64,000 nt of DNA, from positions 124,001-188,000 of the forward strand of contig NZ_JAUSRO010000008.1 in assembly GCF_030811835.1 (NCBI RefSeq), read 5' to 3'. This stretch comes from Variovorax ginsengisoli (GTDB lineage Bacteria; Pseudomonadota; Gammaproteobacteria; Burkholderiales; Burkholderiaceae_C). The position numbers were made by a program, and so were the translations under genes. The first letter of the stretch is position 1. The number at the start of each line of letters is the position of its first letter. The notes under the pieces were generated by a model that had not been told where the DNA came from, did not search any database, and saw nothing but the letters and a program-made list of their open reading frames with translations. This document shows positions 44,431-52,313 of the stretch, one piece after another.

Positions 44431-45075
44431 ATGGAACTCCACAACTACTTTCGAAGCTCGGCTTCGTACCGTGTGCGCATCGCGCTGGCCTACAAGGGGC
44501 TGTCGTACGACTACGTGCCGGTGCATCTGGTGCGTGATGGCGGCGCGCAGCACAGTGAAGATTACAAGGCGCTCAACCCCGAAGCCCTGGTGCCGGCGTT
44601 GGTGGACGACGGCAAGGTCATCACACAGTCGCTGGCGATGCTGGAGTATCTGGAGGAGCGCCATCCGACGCCCGCACTGCTTCCTGCCGACCCGGCCGAC
44701 CGGGCCTGGGTGCGGGCTCTGTCCGATCTGGTCGCCTGCGAAATCCATCCGATCAACAACCTGCGCGTGCTCCAGTACCTGGAGAAGACGCTGGGGGTGA
44801 CACCAGCGCAGAAGATGGCATGGATCCACCACTGGATCCTTCTGGGCTTCGCCTCGCTCGAGGCACACCTCGCACGCGACCCGCGCACCGGCAGCTGCTG
44901 CGTGGGCGATACACCGAGCTTTGCCGACCTGTGCCTGGTGCCGCAAGTCTTCAACGCCCGCCGTTTCAACGTCCCGCTGGACGACTTCCCGACGCTGGTG
45001 CGCATCGATGCGCACCTGCAGCAACTCGACGCCTTCCGTGCGGCAGCCCCAGGCGCACAACCCGACGCGGAATAG
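44431..45075 (+). CDS. maiA: maleylacetoacetate isomerase (zeta-class GST)
   Basis: Glutathione-dependent isomerisation of maleylacetoacetate (or maleylpyruvate) to the fumaryl form in tyrosine/aromatic ring cleavage. 214 aa. N-terminal thioredoxin fold with SSASYRVRIALAYKG, the zeta-GST active-site segment (usually SSCSxRVRIAL; the cysteine is Ala here), GSH contact QSLAMLEYLEE, and the helical C-terminal domain with FADLCLVPQVFNARRFNV. No other homogentisate or gentisate genes lie nearby; the upstream SDR is its only partner. Confidence 0.9.
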   Translation: MELHNYFRSSASYRVRIALAYKGLSYDYVPVHLVRDGGAQHSEDYKALNPEALVPALVDDGKVITQSLAMLEYLEERHPTPALLPADPADRAWVRALSDLVACEIHPINNLRVLQYLEKTLGVTPAQKMAWIHHWILLGFASLEAHLARDPRTGSCCVGDTPSFADLCLVPQVFNARRFNVPLDDFPTLVRIDAHLQQLDAFRAAAPGAQPDAE

Positions 45076-45131
45076 GCTATCGCCACCCGCCTACATGGCC
45101 CTTTGGGCAAAACGGGTAAAATGAAGATCAA

Positions 45132-45521
45132 ATGCCCCGCTGGCTCATCGCTTCCATTCTTGCCATCATGCTGTCCTGCTACAGCTTTGGCGCACTCGCG
45201 CAGGCGGTGCCGGGCGTGCATCCGCACGGCCCGCAGCAGGGAACGGCGCAGATGCAGGCCGAGGCGCTGGTGTCTTTGGTCTCTTCCCAGCAAGACCCGC
45301 AAGACGACGAACCCCAGCCCCTGAGCGACAAGATCGACGTGGCCACCGCCGCCCATGGCGAAACCGGCTACGACCATGCCGAGGCCTTCGACGGCCTGCA
45401 ACGCCTGCGTGGACCGCAGCGCCTCTCAGAGCCGCCGGCCAGGCCGTTGCCGACGGTCGCGCCCACGCCGCTGCTCGAGCGGCCCAAGCGCCCTCCCCGC
45501 CTCGCGCTCCTCAGCGCGTAG
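45132..45521 (+). CDS. hypothetical secreted protein
   Basis: 129 aa. Signal peptide MPRWLIASILAIMLSCYSFG with cleavage after ALA near residue 23. The mature part is hydrophilic, rich in Pro, Gln and Asp, without cysteines or recognisable domain. A TAAAAT (45117-45122) just upstream could be a -10, with a very short leader, but no -35 is evident. Not recognised; similar proteins may be restricted to close relatives. Confidence 0.55.
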   Translation: MPRWLIASILAIMLSCYSFGALAQAVPGVHPHGPQQGTAQMQAEALVSLVSSQQDPQDDEPQPLSDKIDVATAAHGETGYDHAEAFDGLQRLRGPQRLSEPPARPLPTVAPTPLLERPKRPPRLALLSA

Positions 45522-45544
45522 GCGTCTCGCAAGGCGGTTGGCAA

Positions 45545-45619
45545 GGGTCCGGACCCACCGGTATCCGGCCACCGACTGACGAAGCCCACGACCCGACGCC
45601 CGCCAGCCGCATGCGGCTG
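45545..45619. promoter_or_regulatory. two perfect palindromes upstream of the Bax-inhibitor-1 gene
   Basis: GGGTCCGGACCC (45545-45556) and CAGCCGCATGCGGCTG (45604-45619) are perfect 12- and 16-bp palindromes in the 198-bp gap before the BI-1 gene. A further GGCGG/CCGCC hairpin follows near 45658. They could be operators, or a weak terminator for the gene upstream. No T tract follows either. Confidence 0.35.
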
Positions 45620-45719
45620 CGCCGAGGCCTTCGCACATCCCATGTTCCGGCGCATCCGGCGGCACCGCCGCCATTGCATCGGTCCCCGTCAGACATACCC
45701 CGTTTCCAAGAGGAATCCC

Positions 45720-46415
45720 ATGAACAACATGCAACCCATCTACACCGGTTTCGACACACCGGTCGCCTCCGTCGAGGAACGCAATCGCGTCCTTCGCAAC
45801 ACCTACTGGCTGCTCGCGCTGTCCATGGTGCCCACCGTCCTGGGTGCCTGGGTCGGCGTGGCCACGGGCATCACGCGTGCCATGTCGCCGGGCATCGGCC
45901 TGGTGGTCTTCCTGGTCGGCGCCTTCGGCTTCATGTACGCCATCGAAAAAACCAAGGACTCGGCGGCCGGCGTGCCGGTGCTGCTCGCTTTCACCTTCTT
46001 CATGGGCCTGATGCTGTCGCGCCTGGTCGGAACGGTGCTGGGCCTTGCCAATGGCGCCAGCCTGATCATGACGGCGTTTGCCGGCACGGGCGCGATCTTC
46101 CTGGGCATGGCCTCGCTGTCGTCCGTGATCAAGCGCGACCTGACGTCGATGGGCAAGTTCCTGTTCATCGGCGCCATCCTGCTGCTGGTGGCCGGCGTGG
46201 CCAACTTCTTCATCCAGTCGAGCGCGCTGATGATGACGCTGTCGGTGGCTGCCATCGGTATCTTCTCGGCCTTCATCCTGCACGACCTCAAGCGTGTGAA
46301 GGACGGCCATGAAACCAACTACATCACCGCCACGCTGGGCGTGTACCTCAGCCTCTACAACGTGTTCCAGTCGCTGCTCGCCCTGCTGGGCATCGCCGGC
46401 GGCCGCGACGAGTAA
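45720..46415 (+). CDS. Bax inhibitor-1/YccA family membrane protein
   Basis: 231 aa from the ATG at 45720 (MNNMQPIYTGFDT), with AGAGGAA upstream. Seven hydrophobic spans and the family patterns NTYWLLALSMVPTVLGAW and LSLYNVFQSLLALLGI. Bacterial BI-1 proteins form pH-sensitive calcium leak channels or interact with FtsH (as YccA does); which applies here is unknown. It lies 31 bp upstream of the IscR-like regulator and may be co-transcribed with it. Confidence 0.92.
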   Translation: MNNMQPIYTGFDTPVASVEERNRVLRNTYWLLALSMVPTVLGAWVGVATGITRAMSPGIGLVVFLVGAFGFMYAIEKTKDSAAGVPVLLAFTFFMGLMLSRLVGTVLGLANGASLIMTAFAGTGAIFLGMASLSSVIKRDLTSMGKFLFIGAILLLVAGVANFFIQSSALMMTLSVAAIGIFSAFILHDLKRVKDGHETNYITATLGVYLSLYNVFQSLLALLGIAGGRDE

Positions 46416-46446
46416 GCGCACAGACACACAACAGAAAGAATCATCC

Positions 46447-46983
46447 ATGCGACTCACCACCAAAGGCCGCTTTGCGGTCACTGCCATGATCGACGTGGCG
46501 CTGCACGGGCGTTCGGGTCCGGTGACCCTCTCGGCCATCAGCCAGCGCCAGCACATCTCCATGTCTTACCTGGAGCAGCTTTTCGGCAAGCTGCGCCGCC
46601 ACAAGCTGGTCGAGTCGACCCGCGGCCCCGGCGGCGGCTACTCGCTGGCGCGCAAGACAGAGGCCATCTCGGTCGCTGACATCGTGCTGTCGATCGAAGA
46701 TCCGGTCGACGAAGCCGCCCGCCAGCAGAGCGCCGACGAGGCCGCCCCTGCCGGCCGGTATGCGACCGAGGAGCTCTGGGCTTCGGTCAACCTGCGCGCC
46801 GTCGAATTTCTCGATTCGGTCACGCTCAAGAGTCTGGTCGACGACCAGATCGCCAAGGGCGTGCAGGTCGAGACCAAGCCGGCGCCCCGCCGCCTGTTCA
46901 ACCGCCCGGCGCCCAAGCCGATGCGCGTGAACGCGCCGAATTCGGTGTTCGCGCTGGGCATGCACGCACTGGCCAAGCGCTGA
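46447..46983 (+). CDS. Rrf2 family regulator, IscR-like but without cysteines
   Basis: 178 aa from the ATG at 46447. Winged-helix opening MRLTTKGRFAVTAMIDVALH and ISMSYLEQLFGKLRRHKLV-type recognition helix are nearly those of IscR. The segment that in IscR carries three cysteines holding a [2Fe-2S] cluster reads DEAARQQSADEAAPAG here, and the whole protein has no cysteine. It is not followed by iscS/iscU. So it binds DNA of IscR-like sequence but cannot sense iron-sulfur status in the known way. Another IscR probably exists elsewhere. Confidence 0.88.
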   Translation: MRLTTKGRFAVTAMIDVALHGRSGPVTLSAISQRQHISMSYLEQLFGKLRRHKLVESTRGPGGGYSLARKTEAISVADIVLSIEDPVDEAARQQSADEAAPAGRYATEELWASVNLRAVEFLDSVTLKSLVDDQIAKGVQVETKPAPRRLFNRPAPKPMRVNAPNSVFALGMHALAKR

Positions 46984-46984
46984 G

Positions 46985-47026
46985 CCTCGAAAGCCCGTGC
47001 CGCCACGCGGCCTGCACGGGTCGAGG
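46985..47026. terminator. large hairpin between convergent genes
   Basis: CCTCGA (46985-46990) plus CCCGTGC (46994-47000) pair with GCACGGG (47014-47020) plus TCGAGG (47021-47026), a 13-bp stem with a small bulge. It lies in the 46-bp gap between the converging Rrf2 regulator and phosphatase genes and can fold on either strand, so it may end both transcripts. No T tract is present, so efficiency is uncertain. Confidence 0.55.
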
Positions 47027-47029
47027 GGC

Positions 47030-47704
47030 CTACTTGCGCAGGTGGCGTGACTGGTCGTACGACGGCTGGGGCGGCATGTCCGCCAGATGCCGCGTGTCGG
47101 CCCAGTCGAGGATGTCGATGGTCGACGGATCCGCCGGATCGGCGATGCGGATCCGGTTGAAGCCGGCATTGGGAATGTCGCTTTGGCGTGGCCCGTGCAG
47201 GCCCAGCCCCTGCGCGGTGCGCCACACCATGTCGAGCGCGCCACCGTGCGTGACGACCATGATCCGGCGCCCTGCATGCGCCATGGCGATACGGCCCAGC
47301 GCCTCCAGAATGCGCGCATGGAACTGCCGCGCCGATTCCCCCTCGGGCATGCCCTTGTCCTCGTGGAATTCGAGCCAGTCTTCCCAGGCCCGCGGATGCA
47401 GGGCCTGGATCTCTTCAGCGCGCATGCCCTCGACCACACCGAAATTCTGCTCGCGCAGCGCGGCCTGTGTGATCGGCAAGAGCGACAACTGCTGGGCCGC
47501 GGGCGCCGCCGTCTGCTGGGTGCGCAGCAGGTCACTGCAGAACAGCACATCGACCGCCTCGCCGGCCATCCGCAGGCCCAGCCGGCGTGCCTGCTCATGG
47601 CCGGTGTCGTTGAGGGGCACGTCGATGTGACCCTGGAAGCGCAGTTCGCGGTTCCAGTCAGTCTCGCCGTGGCGAATCAGGATGAGGTCGGTGGGTGTGG
47701 GCAT
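47030..47704 (-). CDS. histidine phosphatase family protein (GpmB/CobC-like)
   Basis: 224 aa phosphatase of the phosphoglycerate-mutase fold. Catalytic LIRHGETDWN with H12; second histidine in VVTHGGALD; QNFGVVEGMRAEEI carries the conserved glutamate. The lack of the longer insert of cofactor-dependent mutases points to a phosphatase of GpmB/CobC type. The physiological substrate cannot be inferred; no cobalamin genes adjoin. Confidence 0.88.
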   Translation of the reverse strand: MPTPTDLILIRHGETDWNRELRFQGHIDVPLNDTGHEQARRLGLRMAGEAVDVLFCSDLLRTQQTAAPAAQQLSLLPITQAALREQNFGVVEGMRAEEIQALHPRAWEDWLEFHEDKGMPEGESARQFHARILEALGRIAMAHAGRRIMVVTHGGALDMVWRTAQGLGLHGPRQSDIPNAGFNRIRIADPADPSTIDILDWADTRHLADMPPQPSYDQSRHLRK

Positions 47705-47781
47705 GGATGTTCACCATTGTCCGCGGTCCGGCGCCTGCGGCGTCGATGTCCCAGCAGCATGGCCGGACACACAGGTCCGAA

Positions 47782-47802
47782 TTCACGCAGAGTTCACGCA
47801 GA
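47782..47802 (+). repeat. tandem direct repeat before the alpha/beta hydrolase gene
   Basis: TTCACGCAGA occurs twice with one base between (47782-47791 and 47793-47802), ending 9 bp before the start codon. Spacing of 11 bp puts the two copies one helical turn apart, as in some regulator sites, but it could be chance. Confidence 0.4.
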
Positions 47803-47811
47803 ATCGAGGCC

Positions 47812-48537
47812 ATGACCCGTTCCGCTCCTCGCCTCATCCTGCTTCCCGGCCTCGCCTGCGACGCGCGTTTGTGGCAACCCCAGCTCGCCGCCCTGCCCGC
47901 CGACTTGCAGGTGCATATTGCCGACGTGCACACCCGGGCGGCCCGCATCGAGGACATGGCTGCCCTCCTGCTCGCCGAGCAGGAGGGCCCGCTGATCCTC
48001 TGCGGCGCGTCGATGGGTGGCATGGTCGCGATGGAAGCGGCGCGACAGGCGCCGTCGCGCATCGCCGGACTGGCGCTGTTGGGCACCAATGCACAGCCGG
48101 AGACCGAGGCGCTCTACCAGCTGCGCGAATCGGCGATCGCGGTTTTCGAGCGCGGCGAAGCACGCAGCCTGATCGAGCTCAACGCGGGCTTCGCGTTCCA
48201 TCCGTTGCAGGCGGCCGACCCGGTGCTCGTCAAGCGCTACGTCGACATGGTGCTCGATGCAGGCGTCGAATCGCTGGTGCGCCAGAACCGCGCGGTCATG
48301 GTCCGGCCCGATGCGCGCACGCACCTGCCCGCGCTGCGTTGCCCGGTGCTCGTGCTGTGCGGGGACGGCGACCGCATCTGCCCCCCGGAGGCTTCGAGGG
48401 AGCTGGCCGCCCTCATTCCACAAGCCGAACTGGTGTGGGTGAGCGACTGCGGCCATATGCTGACCATGGAAAAACCCGAGGCGGTGAATGCAACGCTCAA
48501 CGGATGGCTGGCACAGGTGCGGGCTGCGCTCGGCTGA
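47812..48537 (+). CDS. alpha/beta hydrolase
   Basis: 241 aa from the ATG at 47812 (MTRSAPRLILLPGLACDARL). Oxyanion region LLPGLACD, nucleophile S67 in GASMGG, catalytic aspartate in LCGDGDRICPPE and histidine in CGHMLTMEKPE: a complete triad. No signal peptide. It belongs to the large esterase/peroxidase-like group near BioH/RutD; no substrate is suggested by its neighbours. A 10-base tandem repeat lies just upstream. Confidence 0.88.
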   Translation: MTRSAPRLILLPGLACDARLWQPQLAALPADLQVHIADVHTRAARIEDMAALLLAEQEGPLILCGASMGGMVAMEAARQAPSRIAGLALLGTNAQPETEALYQLRESAIAVFERGEARSLIELNAGFAFHPLQAADPVLVKRYVDMVLDAGVESLVRQNRAVMVRPDARTHLPALRCPVLVLCGDGDRICPPEASRELAALIPQAELVWVSDCGHMLTMEKPEAVNATLNGWLAQVRAALG

Positions 48538-48585
48538 GCGCGTCGCTACCCACTCAGGTGGCGCGAATGGTGCGGGCGACCGCCA

Positions 48586-49323
48586 TCAAACGGCCATCAC
48601 CGCAATGCCTTCGCGCTCGAGCGTCGAGCGGATGCGGCGTGCAAAGGCCAGCGCATGCGCCCCGTCGCCGTGCAGGCAGACCGACTGTGCATTGACCGAC
48701 ACCGAGCTGCCGTCGATGGCCGTGACCCGGTGGTCGCACACCAGCGACAGTGTCTGCGCCAGCGACAGCGCTTCGTCGACGAGGAGCGCACCCGGCTGGC
48801 TGCGTGGCACCAGGCTGCCGTCGGGCATGTAGCCGCGGTCTGCAAACACTTCCTCGACGGGCTGCAGCCCGGCGCGTTCGGCCGCGGCAATCATCGGGCT
48901 GCCGGCCAGGCCGAAGAACTTCAGGCTCGGGTCGAAGCGCCGCACCGCTTCGCACAGCGCCTCGGCCAGCGCAGGCTCCTTGACCGCCTGGTTGTAGAGC
49001 GCACCGTGCGCCTTGACGTGCGAAAGCGCACCGCCTTCAGCCTTGACGATGGCCGCCAGCGCGCCGATCTGATAGAGCACACCCGAGACGATCTCCTCGG
49101 GCGGCAGGTTCATGGGACTGCGCCCGAAGTTCTCCCGGTCCGGAAAGCTCGGGTGCGCGCCGATGGCCACGCCCCGATCGAGCGCCCAGCGCACGCATTG
49201 GCGCATGGTGTTTGCATCACCCGCATGCCAGCCGCAGGCGATGTTGGCCGAACTCACCAGTTGCAACAGGGCTTCGTCGCTGCCTGCGCCTTCGCCCAAG
49301 TCTGCATTCAAGTCAATCTGCAT
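48586..49323 (-). CDS. pxpA: 5-oxoprolinase subunit A (LamB/YcsF)
   Basis: Opens the activated 5-oxoproline ring to glutamate together with PxpBC, removing a metabolic damage product. 245 aa from the ATG at 49323 ([14 protein letters not shown]), the fixed N-terminus of the family. [27 protein letters not shown] and VKAHGALYN are the conserved blocks with the putative metal/substrate residues. Last gene of pxpB-pxpC-pxpA; overlaps pxpC by 11 bp. Confidence 0.95.
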   Translation of the reverse strand: MQIDLNADLGEGAGSDEALLQLVSSANIACGWHAGDANTMRQCVRWALDRGVAIGAHPSFPDRENFGRSPMNLPPEEIVSGVLYQIGALAAIVKAEGGALSHVKAHGALYNQAVKEPALAEALCEAVRRFDPSLKFFGLAGSPMIAAAERAGLQPVEEVFADRGYMPDGSLVPRSQPGALLVDEALSLAQTLSLVCDHRVTAIDGSSVSVNAQSVCLHGDGAHALAFARRIRSTLEREGIAVMAV

Positions 49324-50368
49324 CGTGTGCTCCTGCTGCTGAGGATGGAGAGAAAGAGGCGGCCGCCACGGGCCAGCCGGCGGACGCCAGCCCCTGGGCC
49401 ACCTGGCGCAGATAGCGTTCCTGTGCGAGCCAGGCCTGCTGTGCCTGGGTGCCATCGACCTGCACCAGCCGCAGGCGCCCCTTGAGCGGCGCCTGGGCGA
49501 GCTTCCAGAGATCGGCACGGATCACCACGCCGATGCGCGGATAGCCGCCGGTGGTCTGGGCATCGCCCATGAGGATGATCGGCTGGCCCGAAGGCGGCAC
49601 CTGGATCGTCCCGGGAATGACGCCCGACGAGAGCATGTCCAGCGGGCGCTCGCGCTGGAGCGCCGTGCCTTCGAGCCGGCTGCCCATGCGGTTGCTCTGA
49701 GGGGTGATGTGCCAGGGGTCGTTCCACAGTGCCCGGTGCGCGGCTGCCGTGAACTGCGCGTACTCCGGGCCGGGCATCACACGCAGGGCGATGGCCTCGG
49801 CCGCTGGCGCCGCATCCGGGCCTTCCATGGCCCAGGCCGGCCCGCGCAGGCCGAAGCTGCGCTGCGCCGTTTGCAAGGCATTGAGCGACGAGCGGCCCAG
49901 CGGCAGACGGTCGCCCTTCTTGAGCGCCCGCCCCTCATGACCACCGAAGCCCGCCTTCAGGTCGGTGCTGCGCGAGCCGAGCACCTCGGGCACGTCGATG
50001 CCGCCGGCAACGGCCAACCAACTGCGCAGCCCGGCCTTGGTGCTGCCGGTGTTCAAAGCGCCCAGCCGAAGCGTCTGGCCGGCGCGCACGGGCAAGCTCC
50101 AATTCGCACGCACCGACAGGCCGTCGAGCGTGGCGCCGAAATCGTCGCCGGTCAGGGCGATGCGCGTCATGCATTCAAAGCGCAGTTCGCAGTTGCCCAT
50201 CGTGAGCTCGAGCCCGGCCGCGCCGTCGGCATTGCCCACAAGCCGGTTGCCCAGCGCAAGCGCCAGGGCATCGAGGGCACCGCCCGGGCAGATGCCGCGC
50301 TCACGATGGCCGTACCGACCCAGGTCCTGCACCGACGCCAGCATGCCCGGCTTGGCGATGACGATCAT
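49313..50368 (-). CDS. pxpC: 5-oxoprolinase subunit C (biotin-dependent carboxyltransferase-like)
   Basis: Partner of PxpB in the ATP-dependent 5-oxoprolinase. 351 aa. Opening [22 protein letters not shown], the CT-C-D2 domain start, plus [11 protein letters not shown] and [22 protein letters not shown], both diagnostic for KipA/PxpC. Overlaps pxpB by ATGA. The last ~25 residues are an Ala/Ser-rich extension overlapping the pxpA start. Confidence 0.94.
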   Translation of the reverse strand: MIVIAKPGMLASVQDLGRYGHRERGICPGGALDALALALGNRLVGNADGAAGLELTMGNCELRFECMTRIALTGDDFGATLDGLSVRANWSLPVRAGQTLRLGALNTGSTKAGLRSWLAVAGGIDVPEVLGSRSTDLKAGFGGHEGRALKKGDRLPLGRSSLNALQTAQRSFGLRGPAWAMEGPDAAPAAEAIALRVMPGPEYAQFTAAAHRALWNDPWHITPQSNRMGSRLEGTALQRERPLDMLSSGVIPGTIQVPPSGQPIILMGDAQTTGGYPRIGVVIRADLWKLAQAPLKGRLRLVQVDGTQAQQAWLAQERYLRQVAQGLASAGWPVAAASFSPSSAAGAHDAD

Positions 50369-51021
50369 GTGTGCACGCTTTCCGCGACGAAGCGCACCCG
50401 GTCGCCGGGCCGCAGCAAGGTCGGCTCAGCCGCCAGCGGGTCGAACAGCGCCAGCGGTGTGCGGCCGATCAGTTGCCAGCCGCCGGGCGACACCAGCGGA
50501 TAGATGCCGGTCTGCTCGCCGCCGATGCCCACCGAGCGCGCGGGCACGGCGGTGCGTGGCTCGGCCCGCCGGGGGGTTGCGAGTTCAGGCGGCAGGCCGC
50601 CGAGGAAACCGAAACCCGGCAGGAAGCCGACGAGATACACGGTGTACGTTCCGCCGGTATGGCGGCGCACCACTTCCGCGGGCGAGAGACCCGTGTGGGC
50701 AGCGACGGCGCCGAGATCGGGACCGTCGTCACCGCCATAAGCCACGGGCACCACGATGTCGCGGCCCTCGATGGCCGCGCCCGCAAGCTGCGGCCAGGCG
50801 GTGAGCACCTGCATTTCGAGCTCGGCCTGTTCCGTGGCCACGGGGTCGAACACGAGCGTGAGGTTGTTCATGCCGGGCAGCACCTCGCGCACGCCGCGCC
50901 ACTGTCTCGCCTCGGCGGCGAGCGCCCAGATCTTCTGCTGACGCGCCAGCGTGGCCGGCGGCGGCAGTTCGCACAGCAGTGCAGCGTCGCCGAGCGCATG
51001 CAGGCGCAGCTTCATCGGCAT
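50365..51021 (-). CDS. pxpB: 5-oxoprolinase subunit B (KipI-like)
   Basis: Phosphorylates or activates 5-oxoproline with PxpC. 218 aa from the ATG at 51021 (MPMKLRLHALGDAALL); a second ATG two codons in is possible. Family blocks: VPVAYGGDDGPDLGAVA, GTYTVYLVGFLPGFGFLGGL and SVGIGGEQTGIYP...GGWQLIGRT. Begins 38 bp after the coaD stop, so pxpBCA may be read from the coaD transcript. In Bacillus the homologue KipI also inhibits KinA, which has no counterpart here. Confidence 0.94.
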   Translation of the reverse strand: MPMKLRLHALGDAALLCELPPPATLARQQKIWALAAEARQWRGVREVLPGMNNLTLVFDPVATEQAELEMQVLTAWPQLAGAAIEGRDIVVPVAYGGDDGPDLGAVAAHTGLSPAEVVRRHTGGTYTVYLVGFLPGFGFLGGLPPELATPRRAEPRTAVPARSVGIGGEQTGIYPLVSPGGWQLIGRTPLALFDPLAAEPTLLRPGDRVRFVAESVHT

Positions 51022-51058
51022 GTCCCGGCGCTGCGTGCTGCGCACCTGCCCATGGCCA

Positions 51059-51559
51059 TCATTCCCGTTCGAGGCTGCGGACCTTCTCTGCGAGCTTTTC
51101 CTGCACAAAGGGAGAGACGAATTTGTCGACCTCGCCGCCGAGCATCGCGATTTCGCGCACGAAGGTGCTGGAGATGAACTGGTACTTGTCGCTGGGGGTG
51201 AGGAACACGGTTTCGACGTCGGGCATCAGCGAACGGTTCATGCCGGCGAGCTGGAACTCATAGTCGAAATCGGTGACCGCGCGCAATCCGCGCACCATCG
51301 CCTTGCCGCCACGGCCAACCACGAAGTCGCGCAGCAACCCGGAGAAGCTCTCCACCGTGACCTGGTCCTTGAAAGGTTCGGCCACCTGCCGCGCCATCTC
51401 GATGCGTTCCTGCAGCGAGAACAGCGTCTTTTTGTGGTGGCCTGCCGCCACGGCGACGACCACCTTGGAGAAAAGCTGGGTGGCACGCCGAACCACGTCT
51501 TCGTGGCCCAGCGTCATGGGGTCGAAAGTGCCTGGGTATACCGCGATCACGCTGGACAT
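51059..51559 (-). CDS. coaD: phosphopantetheine adenylyltransferase
   Basis: Penultimate step of coenzyme A synthesis: 4'-phosphopantetheine plus ATP to dephospho-CoA. 166 aa from the ATG at 51559 (MSSVIAVYPGTFDPMTLGH), with the TxGH nucleotidyltransferase motif. KAMVRGLRAVTDFDYEFQ and ISSTFVREIA (the second signature, normally ISSTxxR) are intact. It lies 47 bp after rsmD, the usual pairing in proteobacteria. Confidence 0.97.
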   Translation of the reverse strand: MSSVIAVYPGTFDPMTLGHEDVVRRATQLFSKVVVAVAAGHHKKTLFSLQERIEMARQVAEPFKDQVTVESFSGLLRDFVVGRGGKAMVRGLRAVTDFDYEFQLAGMNRSLMPDVETVFLTPSDKYQFISSTFVREIAMLGGEVDKFVSPFVQEKLAEKVRSLERE

Positions 51560-51605
51560 CGTGTTCCCTTGTTTGCGCAGCCGGGGCGGCCACGTTCCAT
51601 GGGAA

Positions 51606-52256
51606 TTATGCAGTCCCCTCCGCACGCGGCCGCAGCAAATGCGCATGCACCGCACCGGCTTTCAGATAGCGATAGCTTTCCAGGCCGTACGCGGCGAGTT
51701 CTTCGTCGCTCCACTTGCGCGGCGCCTCGAGGTACACGGCACCTTCAGGGCGCAGGGCGCGGGCGGCCGCACGCAAGGCCGGCTCGTACAGCGCCGGGTT
51801 TTCGAAAGGCGGATCGAGGAACACGACGTGCAGGCTGCCAGCGACCGAACGCTCGATGGCCGTCAGGCCATTGCCCCGCTCCACGCGCACGGCATCGGCG
51901 CCGAGTTTGCCCTTGATCGTCAGCAACTGCGCGACCAGCGCAGGGTCCTGCTCGCACAGCAGCACGGCGCCGGCACCGCGCGAGGCAGCCTCGAGACCGA
52001 GGGCGCCTGTACCGGCAAAGGCGTCGACGCACTGCCAGCCGGGCAGTTCGCCGCCGCCGACGGCCGCCAGGCTCGCGAGCCAGTTGAACAACGTTTCGCG
52101 CACGCGGTCGGGGGTGGGCCGCAGGCCGGGCTTGTCGGCGACAGCCAGCCGCGTACGCTTCCATTGGCCGCCGATGATGCGCACCTCGTGCGGGCGCTTG
52201 TCGTGCTTGGGTGTCTTGGGGGTGGTGGGTGTAGTGGGAAAGGGAGCCTTCTTCAT
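51606..52256 (-). CDS. rsmD: 16S rRNA (guanine(966)-N2)-methyltransferase
   Basis: Methylates G966 of 16S rRNA in the assembled 30S head. 216 aa. RIIGGQWKRTRLAV and LRPTPDRVRETLFNWL are the RsmD N-terminal blocks; the SAM-binding motif is VDAFAGTGALGLEAASRGA; the catalytic motif is DPPFE. The first ~20 residues form a Thr/Pro/Lys-rich extension. In line with the M16 genes upstream and coaD downstream. Confidence 0.95.
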   Translation of the reverse strand: MKKAPFPTTPTTPKTPKHDKRPHEVRIIGGQWKRTRLAVADKPGLRPTPDRVRETLFNWLASLAAVGGGELPGWQCVDAFAGTGALGLEAASRGAGAVLLCEQDPALVAQLLTIKGKLGADAVRVERGNGLTAIERSVAGSLHVVFLDPPFENPALYEPALRAAARALRPEGAVYLEAPRKWSDEELAAYGLESYRYLKAGAVHAHLLRPRAEGTA

Positions 52257-52313
52257 GGGCCGAGCTTAGCGCGTGCCAGCCCCGCGCCGCCGATGAAGGT
52301 GCATGCCCCGGGC

